64,000 nt of DNA from Arthrobacter pityocampae (GTDB lineage Bacteria; Actinomycetota; Actinomycetes; Actinomycetales; Micrococcaceae). Under the pieces are notes generated by a model. It made no database searches. It worked only from the letters and a program-made list of their open reading frames with translations, and was not told the origin of the DNA. The position numbers were made by a program, and so were the translations under genes. Positions 1-9,622 of the stretch are shown here, piece after piece. The stretch is taken from positions 124,001-188,000 of the forward strand of contig NZ_PRKW01000007.1 in the NCBI RefSeq assembly GCF_002927275.1, in the 5' to 3' direction. Each line of letters opens with the position of its first letter. The first letter of the stretch is position 1.

Positions 1-138
1 GCCATGGCCGTCACGCAGCCCTTCTACGACGCACTGCCCGAGCGGGTCCGCCGCCACGTGGTCTGCCCCGTCGTGGACACCCTGGTGCCGATCACGCAGA
101 AGCACTCCATCGAGGGCCTCATGATGGGCGAGGCCTGA
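1..138 (+). CDS. C-terminal end of an unidentified protein (truncated by window edge)
   Basis: The frame is open from base 1 to a TGA at 136-138, giving 45 residues that end in GLMMGEA. The segment is soluble and mixed, with no membrane stretch and no motif I can name. The gene begins outside the window, so family and function cannot be assigned. Its stop is followed 23 bases later by a strong hairpin terminator, which supports this being a real gene end. Codon usage (G/C in third positions) matches its neighbours. Confidence 0.6.
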   Translation, partial: AMAVTQPFYDALPERVRRHVVCPVVDTLVPITQKHSIEGLMMGEA

Positions 139-161
139 GCGCACGGCAGGATCCTGGCAGG

Positions 162-201
162 ACGACGACGGCGGCACCCGGGTGGGTGCCGCCGTCGTCG
201 T
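162..201. terminator. Bidirectional intrinsic terminator
   Basis: A perfect 18-bp stem (162-179 with 184-201) closes on a 4-base loop. It sits between the convergent ends of the partial plus-strand gene and the minus-strand oxygenase, so it probably serves both. No U-tract follows, which is common for terminators in high-GC actinobacteria. Confidence 0.8.
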
Positions 202-224
202 AGGTGCGGGGTGTTCCCGGTGGG

Positions 225-1253
225 CTACTTCCGTGCGAGCTCGGGGTGGTGGAGTTCGGTGACATCCGGGTGTGCGCGGACCCGGCCCTTGAGCACGTTG
301 GAGCCGTAGGAGGACAGCATCGGGTTCTCGGGGTCGTCCGTAATACCGCGCGCGGCGGCCCGCAGGTCCTCGGTCAGGGGGACCGGCTCGATCACGGCGT
401 CGAGCCGCGGCGACCAGAAGAACGGGACGGCGTAGCGGTCCACGCCCGGCGGGGGTGCGGTGACGCGGTGGATGGTCGCCGCGAGGTAGCCCTCGGTGGC
501 CACCTCGAGCATCTCCCCGAGGTTCACCACGAGCGCGCCCGGGATCGGTGTGACCGGGACCCAGTCGTCCGCCCCGTGGGGGAGAACCTCGAGGCCGCCC
601 ACCTGATCCTGCAGCAGGAGGGTCACGAACCCGTAGTCCGCATGGGCTCCCACGCCCTGCGAACCGGCTCCCTCGACGACGCCGCCCACGTAGTGCACGA
701 GCTTGGCCATCCAGGCCGGGGTGCCCTCGAAGGGCTCGGCGAAGTAGTCCTCGGGGAGGTGGAGGGCGACGGCGATCCCGGCGAGGAGTTCGGCACCGAC
801 GCGCGACATCAGGGCCGCCCACTCCATGGCCTGCTCCTCGAGTTCGGGCAGGGCCTTGCGGGGCCAGAGGTTGGGGCCCTGCAGGAGCCAGAACGGCTCG
901 TCCGCGGGATAGTCCGTGACGGGCTCCCGCTCGGGGGAGAAGTCGATCTGCTCGCGGGCGTCGGGGCGGCCCCGGGTGATCTCGGTGCCGAGGCCGGCAT
1001 AGCCGCGGAAGTGCGACGAGGTCCGGTTGTGGAGCCGGAGGCGCTCCTCCAGCGGAAGGTCGAAGAAGCGGCGGGTGACGTCGAACAGATCATCCGCCTG
1101 GGTGGGGGTGGCGCCGTAGTTGATGATGTGGAAGAAGCCGACGGTGTGGGCGGCGTCCCGCAGTTCCTCGATGAACCCGGGGGTGAAGGATCCGTCGGCG
1201 GAGCGGGCGGTGCTGAGGTCAAGGGTTGGGATCGATCCCAGGGACTGCTGCAT
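225..1253 (-). CDS. 2-oxoglutarate/Fe(II)-dependent oxygenase, isopenicillin N synthase family
   Basis: The 342-residue product has the two-part layout of isopenicillin N synthase-like oxygenases: an N-terminal DIOX_N region (IPTLDLS, then GFFHIINYG) and a C-terminal 2OG-FeII core. The iron ligands are visible as H204-A-D206 (GAHADYG) and H262 (IHRVTAPP). The 2-oxoglutarate-binding arginine is R273 in RYAVPFF, where the usual RxS serine is alanine. I chose the start at 1253 (MQQSLGSIPTLDL) because the family normally begins shortly before the IPxxDL segment; a longer frame to 1298 adds 15 unlike residues. The substrate is unknown; these enzymes hydroxylate, desaturate or cyclise small molecules in the cytoplasm. 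Confidence 0.88.
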   Translation of the reverse strand: MQQSLGSIPTLDLSTARSADGSFTPGFIEELRDAAHTVGFFHIINYGATPTQADDLFDVTRRFFDLPLEERLRLHNRTSSHFRGYAGLGTEITRGRPDAREQIDFSPEREPVTDYPADEPFWLLQGPNLWPRKALPELEEQAMEWAALMSRVGAELLAGIAVALHLPEDYFAEPFEGTPAWMAKLVHYVGGVVEGAGSQGVGAHADYGFVTLLLQDQVGGLEVLPHGADDWVPVTPIPGALVVNLGEMLEVATEGYLAATIHRVTAPPPGVDRYAVPFFWSPRLDAVIEPVPLTEDLRAAARGITDDPENPMLSSYGSNVLKGRVRAHPDVTELHHPELARK

Positions 1254-1331
1254 GCGCAGCAGACTACGCCCGTTGAAAAATCGACCCACCCTTTGCATTA
1301 CGCCGTGTTGCGGCCGGCCGCGTCGGTCCCG

Positions 1332-1913
1332 TCAGTGCCGTCCGTCCCGTCGGCCTCGTCGGCGCCATCGGCTCGGTGCATCCCTGTCGTCCCTGCCGTC
1401 CCGGTTGTCCCTGGCGTCCCGGTCGGCCCGGTCGGCGCTGTCAACTCCGCCGATGCCGTCAGCCCTGTCGGTGCCGTCCGTCGCTTCCAGTCCGTCGGCA
1501 CCGGCTTCCCGCACACCCGCCAGCGCGCGGACGGCCCGCAGGCCGGGGTCGGACCCCCGCCAATGGTGTGCCAGGGCTTCCGGTCCGGCCGCCCGTACCG
1601 CGGCCCGCAGGACGACGGCGAGCACGACGACGTCGTCCGCGTAACCGATCACGGGCAGGAAGTCAGGGACGAGGTCGATCGGCACCACGAGGTAGACCGC
1701 GAGGAGTCCGAGCAGGACGCGCGCCCGCAGCGGGACCGAGCGGTCCGTGGCGAGACGCCGGACCAGCCCGAGGAGGTCCGGGCCCAGCCGCAGTGCATCC
1801 CGCAGTGAGATGACGTCGGGGTGCCGCCGTGCATACACGGCGAGGCACACGAGGAGGACCGCATAGGCCGCCGAGATCGCGAGGACGGTCTCCAGTGCCG
1901 GCTCCCAGTCCAT
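1332..1913 (-). CDS. DUF1232 (YkvA-type) membrane protein with Asp/Arg repeat tail
   Basis: The 193-residue product starts with a membrane segment (LAISAAYAVLLVCLAVYA), followed by the DUF1232 core: a second hydrophobic helix, then the signature VPIDLVPDFLPVIGYADD around residues 78-95. The family is widespread and its function is unknown. The last ~55 residues are low complexity, rich in Asp, Arg, Ala and Gly (DRADR, RDNRDGRDDRD), and encoded by GTC/GCC-type simple repeats. The start at 1913 follows a clear GGAGGAGAACC ribosome site; the longer frame to 2054 runs back into the repeats and the TetR gene. It ends 78 bases upstream of the oxygenase start and may be cotranscribed with it. Confidence 0.75.
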   Translation of the reverse strand: MDWEPALETVLAISAAYAVLLVCLAVYARRHPDVISLRDALRLGPDLLGLVRRLATDRSVPLRARVLLGLLAVYLVVPIDLVPDFLPVIGYADDVVVLAVVLRAAVRAAGPEALAHHWRGSDPGLRAVRALAGVREAGADGLEATDGTDRADGIGGVDSADRADRDARDNRDGRDDRDAPSRWRRRGRRDGRH

Positions 1914-1922
1914 GGTTCTCCT

Positions 1923-1971
1923 CCCGGGCGTCCTGCCCGGGCGTCCTGCCCGGGCGTCCTGCCCGGCCGTC
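1923..1971. repeat. Short tandem repeat, 13-bp unit, three full copies
   Basis: The unit CCCGGGCGTCCTG is repeated exactly at 1923, 1936 and 1949, followed by a 10-base partial copy. It lies between the DUF1232 start and the TetR stop and overlaps the last codons of the TetR gene. Confidence 0.9.
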
Positions 1972-2608
1972 AGGGGGCGAGGGCCGCCTGCAGCACCGCC
2001 GCGATGCTCTCGGTGACCTGTTCCTCGGTGATGGCCTCGGGGTCGGCTGCGCACTCGACGGCCATCCCGTTCACCGTGGCCAGCAGGATCGTGGCGAACA
2101 CGATGTAATGCGCGGGGTCCGACGGCGCGCCGAAGGCCCCGGCCCGCTCGGCGAGGGTGGTGGCGAGGAGGGCGCGCCGGGCACGGCGGTGTTCCCGGAA
2201 GACCTCACCGACGTCGGGGTCGCGGCCGGCCTGCAGGGCGAACTCGACGACGAGCGCATGCCAGCGCTGTTCGCGCACCACACCACGGGCGAGATAACGG
2301 GCGGCATGCTGCACCGTCTCGTCCAGTAAGGTCAGGTGGTCCACCTGGTTGAGGACGTCGGCCGCAGTGTCAGCGAGTCTCTCGCTCAGGAGGGTGGCGA
2401 AGAGTTCCTGCTTCGAGCCGAAGTTCGAGTACACCGCGCCCTTCGTATATCCGGCGCGCTGGGCGATCGTGTCCAGCCGGGCCGCCACGTAGCCGATCTC
2501 CTCGAAGACCTCGAGGGCCGCGGCGAGCAGTCCTGCGCGGACGTCCTCGCGGCGTGGGCGGCGGCGGGGCCTGCCGGCCGTGGTGCTCTCCGTGTCCGTC
2601 AGTGTCAT
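1970..2608 (-). CDS. TetR-family transcriptional regulator
   Basis: The 212-residue product has an N-terminal TetR helix-turn-helix (LEVFEEIGYVAARLDTI, then GYTKGAVYSNFGSKQELF) and a variable helical ligand-binding domain. The start at 2608 follows a GGAGGA ribosome site. It is divergent from an ATPase plus YhgE/Pip exporter pair, and the 64-base gap holds palindromes suited to a TetR dimer. The likely role is repression of itself and the exporter until a ligand, perhaps a toxic or membrane-active compound, is bound. The frame continues well upstream antisense to the ATPase gene; that part is a shadow. Confidence 0.92.
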   Translation of the reverse strand: MTLTDTESTTAGRPRRRPRREDVRAGLLAAALEVFEEIGYVAARLDTIAQRAGYTKGAVYSNFGSKQELFATLLSERLADTAADVLNQVDHLTLLDETVQHAARYLARGVVREQRWHALVVEFALQAGRDPDVGEVFREHRRARRALLATTLAERAGAFGAPSDPAHYIVFATILLATVNGMAVECAADPEAITEEQVTESIAAVLQAALAP

Positions 2609-2627
2609 GTGTCCTCCTGCAGTTACG

Positions 2628-2657
2628 ATACCATCGGTATTGAATACTTCGGGTATT
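2628..2657. promoter_or_regulatory. Putative TetR operator pair in divergent promoter
   Basis: Two adjacent inverted repeats: ATACC-ATC-GGTAT (2628-2640) and AATAC-N5-GTATT (2643-2657). They share the ATAC/GTAT half-sites and lie between the divergent TetR gene and the ATPase gene, starting 20 bases from the TetR start. The region is AT-rich compared with its surroundings, as expected of an actinobacterial promoter. Confidence 0.65.
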
Positions 2658-2672
2658 GAAATAGAAGGACAC

Positions 2673-3764
2673 ATGACCACTTCCCCGCAGCACGATTCCG
2701 CGGTCCCCGCGCCGGCCACTCCGAAATCAAACCCTTCGGCGTCGGCCGTCTCCGAACCGGCTTTTCCCGCGGTCCCCGCGCCGGCCACTCCGAAATCAAA
2801 CCCTTCGGCGTCGGCCGTCTCCGAACCGGCTCTTCCCGCAGTCCCCGCGCCCGCCACTCCGGAATCAATCCCTTCGGCGTCTGCCCCCTCCGAGCCGGCT
2901 CTTCCCGCGCTCCCCGCCCCCGCCACTCGGGAGTCCGACCTTCCGGTGCCGGCCCTCTCCGTCGAGGGCCTCACCCTGCGGGCCGGGAAGCGGACGGTCT
3001 TCGAGGACGTCACCTTCGAGGTCCCCGCCGGATCGCTGGCCGTCCTCGCCGGACCCTCGGGAACAGGCAAGACCGCCCTCGCCCTGGCGCTCGCCGGGCG
3101 GCTCGTCCCGACCGCCGGGCGCGCCGTCGTCCTCGGCCTCGCGCTGCCACGCCGTGCCGGTGCGGTGCGCCGTCGGGTCGGCTTCACCGGGAACAACACC
3201 GTGGTGCCGCTCGACGAGACCCTCACCGTCCGGCACCACGTGGCCGACGCCCTCAAGCTGGCAGCGCCGTGGTGGAAGCCCGGCGCGTCCCGCGAGCAGG
3301 TGGACCGCGTCATCACCACCGCGAACAACCTGCTCGGAGCCCTCGAGGAGGCCTTCGGGGACGATCCCGCGGCGGCCGCTCTCGCGCAGGCCCGGCTCCA
3401 CCGCAGCGAGCTCGTCCGCGATGTCTCGCCGGTGGCACGCTTAACACTCGGCATCGCCCTCGCGCTCATCCCCTGCCCGGACGTCCTCGTCGTCGACGAC
3501 GTCGACCGGCTCCGCACAGCCGACGAACGCCGCGCCGCGTGGGCCGCGCTCCTCGCCGTCGAACGGACGCGCCGGGACGACGCCGCCCCCCTGACCCTCG
3601 TCGCCACCTGCCAGGACTCCCGGGAGCTCGCGGGCCTCCGCGACGACGCCGGGGCCCGCATCAGCGCGTTGCCGCTGCGCGACGTCGTGCATGTGCTCGG
3701 CGCCGACCCGATTCCCGCAGCATCTCCCGAACCATCCGCACCGACCGCCTCCGAAATCAGGTAA
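2673..3764 (+). CDS. ABC-type ATPase with long repetitive N-terminal extension, partner of YhgE/Pip
   Basis: The 363-residue product has about 90 residues of Pro/Ala/Ser-rich repeats (23-residue unit containing PAPATPKSNPSASA), then an ABC-like nucleotide-binding domain. Walker A is GPSGTGKT at 127-134 and Walker B is VLVVDDVD at 271-278. The region where the LSGGQ signature should lie reads VSPVARLTLGIAL, so the signature is degenerate. The start at 2673 follows AAGGAC and places the gene just after the operators. The YhgE/Pip gene starts 3 bases after its stop, implying one operon. It probably energises or regulates that membrane protein at the cytoplasmic face; this is inference from pairing. 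Confidence 0.82.
   Translation: MTTSPQHDSAVPAPATPKSNPSASAVSEPAFPAVPAPATPKSNPSASAVSEPALPAVPAPATPESIPSASAPSEPALPALPAPATRESDLPVPALSVEGLTLRAGKRTVFEDVTFEVPAGSLAVLAGPSGTGKTALALALAGRLVPTAGRAVVLGLALPRRAGAVRRRVGFTGNNTVVPLDETLTVRHHVADALKLAAPWWKPGASREQVDRVITTANNLLGALEEAFGDDPAAAALAQARLHRSELVRDVSPVARLTLGIALALIPCPDVLVVDDVDRLRTADERRAAWAALLAVERTRRDDAAPLTLVATCQDSRELAGLRDDAGARISALPLRDVVHVLGADPIPAASPEPSAPTASEIR
2700..2935 (+). repeat. In-gene tandem repeat, 69-bp unit, about 3.5 copies
   Basis: Equivalent positions recur at 69-base intervals (2704, 2773, 2842, 2911). The first two copies are almost identical, and later copies diverge. Because 69 is a multiple of three, copy-number change would add or remove 23 residues without a frameshift. 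Confidence 0.9.
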
Positions 3765-3767
3765 CTC

Positions 3768-6110
3768 GTGTTCTCCCTGCTCCGCACGGAACTCTCCCGC
3801 TTCCGCATCAACCTCAAAGCCAGGGCCGCCCTGCTGGTCATCGCGATCATCCCGGCGCTGTACGGGGGGCTCTACCTCGCCGCCAACTGGGACCCGACGG
3901 GCAACCTCAACCACCTCACGGCCGCCGTCGTCAATGAGGACGAACCTGCCACCGCTGCGGCCCCCGACGGCACCGAGAGCACCGTCTCCGCCGGCGCGGA
4001 CCTCACCGACACCCTCACCTCCTCCGACGACGCCGGATTCACCTGGGTCGAGGTCAGCCGGGAGGACGCCGACAAGGGGCTCGACGACGGCACGTACGCG
4101 GCGTCGCTGGACATCCCTGCGGAATTCTCCTCGGCCCTTGCCTCCGTGGGCGGCGACGATCCCGCACAGGCCATGCTCGACATCACCACCAACGACGCTG
4201 ACAGCTACATCGTGGGACAGGTCGGCAACACAGTGGCCGCGACCCTGCAGCGCCAGGTGCGGTCCGGCGCTACCGAGGACTACCTCGACAGCATCTATCT
4301 CGGGTTCTCATCCCTCCACGGGAAGCTCGCCGAGGCGGGCGAGGGGGCCGGGACGATCGCCGACGGCGCCCGCAGCGCGGACGAGGGGAGCGCCTCGCTC
4401 GTCGTCGGACTCGGCAGCCTCGTCGACGGCAGCACGCAGCTGTCCTCCGGCTCCGCCCAGGTGGCCGCCGGCGCCACCGACGTCGCGGCCGGGGCGGGCG
4501 ATCTCGCCGCCGGGCTGGGGCAGCTCGACACCGCCACGGCGGACCTCGTCCCGCAGTCGCAGCAGCTCGCCGACGGCGCGGCCGCGGCCGCCATGGGCGG
4601 TGCGGCACTGCAGGACGGCGCCGCGCAGCTCGCCACCGGGACGCAGTCCATCGCCGACGGAGCAGATCGGCTCTCGGCCTCCGCCGCGACCCTGGCCGAC
4701 GGCACCCGGCAGGTCGCCGACGGGCTCGGGCAGGTCGGGGACGGAGCGGATGCGCTCTCGGCGGGCGCCACCGACCTCTCGGCGGGTGCCGGGCAGGCCG
4801 CGGGCGGATCACGTGCCGTCGCCGACGGACTCGCGCAGCTCACGGCGGACTACGCAGCCCTGTCCGACGCCGAGCGGATCGCTGCACTGCAGCAGCTCAG
4901 CACGGGAGCGGACGCGGCGGCCACCGGCAGCGAGCAGATCTCCGGCGGGGCGGGGACCCTCGCCGCGTCCGCCGACGACCTCGCCGCCGGGGCCCGAGCA
5001 GCCTCGACGGGTGCCGGCGCTGCGGCCGACGGCGCCGGCCTGCTCGCAGCGGGTGCCTCCGAACTCGCCACGGGTGCCGGGGGAGCGGCCACCGGTGCCG
5101 CCTCGGTGTCGCAGGGGGCCTCCGACCTGAACGGTGGTCTTTCCCAGCTCTCCGACGGCACTGCAGCCCTTGCCGCGAACACCCCGGCCCTCCGCGACGG
5201 CATCGTCTCCGCCTCCGGTGGTGCCGGTCAGCTCGCCGCCGGTGCCACCACGCTCAGCACGGGTGCAGCCGAGGTCTCCGGAGGAGCGGCGTCGCTCTCG
5301 GACGGTTCCAGCGAGGCGTACGACGGCGCCGCCTCGCTCGAGGGTGGACTGAATCAGCTCGCCAGCGGGTCGCAGGACCTCGCCCACCAGCTGGACCAGG
5401 GAGCAGAGGAGGTGCCGGACTACACCGACGGGCAACGCGCAGACCTGAGCGATGTCGCATCCTCACCGGTGGCGATCGAGCGGACGCGGGACAATGCGGT
5501 GGATGCGTACGGCGAGGGCATGGCGCCCTACTTCATCCCACTCGCCCTGTGGGTGGGCGGCATGGTGACGTACATCGTCCTGCGGGCCGTGTCGCCGAGG
5601 GCGCTGGCCTCCACGGCGTCGTCCTGGCGGGTGTCGGCTGTCGGCTATCTGCAGGGGGCCCTCCTGGCGGTCCTTCAGGCGTTGGTCCTGCTGGGGATCC
5701 TGGTGGCCGGCGTCGGTCTGACCACGCCCCATCCGCTGGGTCTTCTGGCGTTCACGATCCTCGTCTCGCTGGTCTTCACGGCCATCCACCAGGCGCTCGT
5801 CGCGCTGCTCGGCGGGGTCGGCAGGCTCGTGGCGCTGGTGCTGCTGATGCTGCAGCTCACGACCGCGGGCGGGACCTACCCCGTGGCCACCGAGCCCGGG
5901 TTCTTCCGGTTCCTCAGCCCGCTCCTGCCGATGACGCATGCCGTGGACGGGCTGCGCCACCTGATCGCCGGCGGGGATCTCGGCGTCGTCTGGTTCGCAA
6001 CCGCTCAGCTGCTGGTCTTCTTCGTCCTCGCGGCGGCGCTGTCCGTTTATGCCTCCCACCGCGGCCGTTCGTGGTCGATGGAGAAGCTGCACCCGAGCCT
6101 CGCCATCTGA
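3768..6110 (+). CDS. YhgE/Pip-family membrane protein
   Basis: The 780-residue product follows the YhgE/Pip plan. A transmembrane helix near residues 20-38 leads to an extracytoplasmic region of about 500 residues dominated by LxxGxxxLxxG-type heptads (LAAGAGDL, LATGTQSIADG, LSAGATDL). Five or six C-terminal membrane segments follow (from about residue 590), related to ABC-2 permeases. It starts with GTG 3 bases after the ATPase stop. Known relatives include the phage infection protein of Lactococcus and the type VII-like secretion component EsaA. Here, with a TetR regulator and an ATPase, an exporter or envelope-stress role is likely; the substrate is unknown. Confidence 0.88.
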   Translation: MFSLLRTELSRFRINLKARAALLVIAIIPALYGGLYLAANWDPTGNLNHLTAAVVNEDEPATAAAPDGTESTVSAGADLTDTLTSSDDAGFTWVEVSREDADKGLDDGTYAASLDIPAEFSSALASVGGDDPAQAMLDITTNDADSYIVGQVGNTVAATLQRQVRSGATEDYLDSIYLGFSSLHGKLAEAGEGAGTIADGARSADEGSASLVVGLGSLVDGSTQLSSGSAQVAAGATDVAAGAGDLAAGLGQLDTATADLVPQSQQLADGAAAAAMGGAALQDGAAQLATGTQSIADGADRLSASAATLADGTRQVADGLGQVGDGADALSAGATDLSAGAGQAAGGSRAVADGLAQLTADYAALSDAERIAALQQLSTGADAAATGSEQISGGAGTLAASADDLAAGARAASTGAGAAADGAGLLAAGASELATGAGGAATGAASVSQGASDLNGGLSQLSDGTAALAANTPALRDGIVSASGGAGQLAAGATTLSTGAAEVSGGAASLSDGSSEAYDGAASLEGGLNQLASGSQDLAHQLDQGAEEVPDYTDGQRADLSDVASSPVAIERTRDNAVDAYGEGMAPYFIPLALWVGGMVTYIVLRAVSPRALASTASSWRVSAVGYLQGALLAVLQALVLLGILVAGVGLTTPHPLGLLAFTILVSLVFTAIHQALVALLGGVGRLVALVLLMLQLTTAGGTYPVATEPGFFRFLSPLLPMTHAVDGLRHLIAGGDLGVVWFATAQLLVFFVLAAALSVYASHRGRSWSMEKLHPSLAI

Positions 6111-6257
6111 GGGCCTTCCGCGTGCACCTGACCTCTCCTGCACATCGGTTCTCCCGCTGGCGAGTCCTACTGCACAGTGGGCAGTGCGGCATGCGGCCTG
6201 CGGATGATCTGGATAGGTTGGAGAGGTACCGAGCATCCATCAGGAAGGCACCATCCC

Positions 6258-6578
6258 ATGATCTTCATCGTCGTCAAGTTCACAGTGAAGCCCGAGTGGA
6301 GCGAGCGTTGGATCGACCTGACGCGGGACTTCACGGAGGCGACCCGCGAGGAGCCGGGCAACCTCTGGTTCGACTGGTCCCGCAGCGTCGAGGACCCCAA
6401 CCAGTTCGTACTCGTCGAGGCGTTCCAGGACGACGCCGCGGAGGCCCACGTGAGCAGCGACCACTTCACGCAGGCGATGCAGGACATGCCGCAGGCGCTC
6501 GTGAAGACGCCGGAGATCATCAGCGAGCGCATCGGTGCCGAGGGCTGGGGCCAGATGGGCGAGCTCACGGTCGCCTAG
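6258..6578 (+). CDS. Putative quinol monooxygenase, ABM domain
   Basis: The 106-residue product has the ferredoxin-like antibiotic biosynthesis monooxygenase fold: an opening strand (IFIVVKFTVKPE), a helix with DFTEATREEPGN, the strand WFDWSRSVEDPNQFVLVEAF, and the His-containing helix VSSDHFTQAM. Relatives such as YgiN act on quinols without cofactor; others are only stress-linked. The start at 6258 gives the expected family length, and an 81-base upstream extension lacks family features. It stands alone, 147 bases after the exporter gene. Confidence 0.85.
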   Translation: MIFIVVKFTVKPEWSERWIDLTRDFTEATREEPGNLWFDWSRSVEDPNQFVLVEAFQDDAAEAHVSSDHFTQAMQDMPQALVKTPEIISERIGAEGWGQMGELTVA

Positions 6579-6675
6579 CTGCACAGGTCGCCGAACGGAT
6601 CCGGGGAGCATCGCCTGACCGGCGTCGGGCTCTCATCGGGTCTGCGCCCGACACTCGTCCGGCGGCCTGCCGCCT

Positions 6676-6825
6676 GTGGCCTGTGGCCGGTCGCTGGTCG
6701 CTGGTCGCGGGTCGCCTATGACTGGTCGCCTGTGGCCGGTCGCTGGTCGCTGGTAGCCAACGGCCTGTCGCTGGTCGCCTGACCGCTGGTCGCCTGTCGC
6801 CTGACCGCTGGTCGCCTCTCTCCTG
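6676..6825. repeat. Degenerate GC-rich intergenic repeats
   Basis: The gap holds repeated TGGTCGCC- and CGCTGGTCG-type words. A block starting TGTGGCCGGTCGCTGG occurs at 6682 and again at 6731 (49-base spacing), followed by two copies of a ~21-base GACCGCTGGTCGCC unit. No believable frame crosses it. It lies between the convergent monooxygenase and GNAT genes. Confidence 0.75.
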
Positions 6826-6845
6826 CCAGACGATGTCAGACGCCG

Positions 6846-7565
6846 TCAGGCGCTTCCGGGTCCACCGGGGAGCGCCTGTTCCAGGATGAAGTCGTCCTCG
6901 AAGCGGTCGCCCAGCCGGAAGCGTTTCGTCCCGACGCGCCGGAAACCGTGCTTCGTGTAGAAGCGCAGGGCGCGTGCGTTCTCCTGGTTCACGCCGAGCC
7001 ACACCCCCGGTAGTCCCGATTCGGCGGCGAGATCGAGGCTCCGCCGCATCAGGGCGGCCGCTGCACCGCGACCATGATGGTCGGGGTGGACGTAGAACTT
7101 GCTGAGCTCGACGGTGGGCGAGATCGAGAGGGCGGCGAGGACGTCCGCATCGGTCGGTTGATCCCGCACCACCATGCTCCAGCCGCCGATGCGATCGCCC
7201 GCGCGCAGGCACAGGAGGGTGTGCCGGGGCGCTTCGATGTACGCGGCGAAGCGTTCGGCCGAGAGCTGGGTCGCGATGTGCCGCGCAATGTCCTCGGGGA
7301 GGGAATCCGCCGGGCAGGCCAGGGGGAAGGTGACGGCTGCGACGGCCGCGAGCTGCGCGGCGTCGTCGACAGTCGCCGTCGTGATGCTGATGGCACTGCC
7401 GCGGCTTGCCGGGTCGGTCGCGGTGCCGGCGTCGAAGCCGCTCACGTGACCGCTCATGTATCCGCCCAGGCCGACGTCGCCCGTCGGGTCGCCCGCCCCT
7501 GCCTCGCCCGTCCGGCCGCCCGGGCCGGAGGCCGGTGGCCTGTCCGTGGTCCTGTCGATGCTCAT
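6846..7565 (-). CDS. GNAT-family N-acetyltransferase
   Basis: The 239-residue product has about 60 residues of Gly/Pro-rich leader and then a GNAT domain. The domain opens at ISITTATVDDAAQLAAV, and the acetyl-CoA-binding motif A reads YVHPDHHGRGAAAALM. It probably transfers acetyl from acetyl-CoA to an unknown amine in the cytoplasm. The start at 7565 (MSIDRTT) is the first reasonable ATG but has a weak ribosome site; a later ATG (MSGHVSG) would remove most of the leader and is possible. Confidence 0.8.
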   Translation of the reverse strand: MSIDRTTDRPPASGPGGRTGEAGAGDPTGDVGLGGYMSGHVSGFDAGTATDPASRGSAISITTATVDDAAQLAAVAAVTFPLACPADSLPEDIARHIATQLSAERFAAYIEAPRHTLLCLRAGDRIGGWSMVVRDQPTDADVLAALSISPTVELSKFYVHPDHHGRGAAAALMRRSLDLAAESGLPGVWLGVNQENARALRFYTKHGFRRVGTKRFRLGDRFEDDFILEQALPGGPGSA

Positions 7566-7586
7566 GAAGCAAATGTATTCCGAACG

Positions 7587-7625
7587 GCAGCAGGACGCGG
7601 ACCCCGAGGGTCCGCGTCCTGCTGC
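7587..7625. terminator. Intrinsic terminator after the cpdB-like gene
   Basis: A perfect 18-bp stem (7587-7604 with 7608-7625) with a 3-base loop lies 40 bases past the stop of the minus-strand nucleotidase locus and just upstream of the GNAT start. Confidence 0.82.
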
Positions 7626-7664
7626 ACGTGAAGCCACAGCGCTCGAGGCGCTGAGGCCGGAGTG

Positions 7665-9468
<1,804 letters not shown>

Positions 9469-9622
9469 GTGAAATCAGCTCCTGTGAGTGGTGCGGTGGC
9501 GCCAGCCTATCGGTGACGGATGACACACTGGTGACGGCGGGGTGACCCGGGGTGAAGAATGGCCGACGGGCCGTCGGCGCAGCCGGCGGCCGTTTGACGG
9601 CAACGGATCGACGAGGATCACG

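Noticed and set aside
204-1808. 534-residue plus-strand frame opposite the 2OG oxygenase and DUF1232 genes
   Set aside because: It is antisense to two genes with clear family motifs and has low-complexity Val/Pro/Ser content; typical GC-rich shadow.
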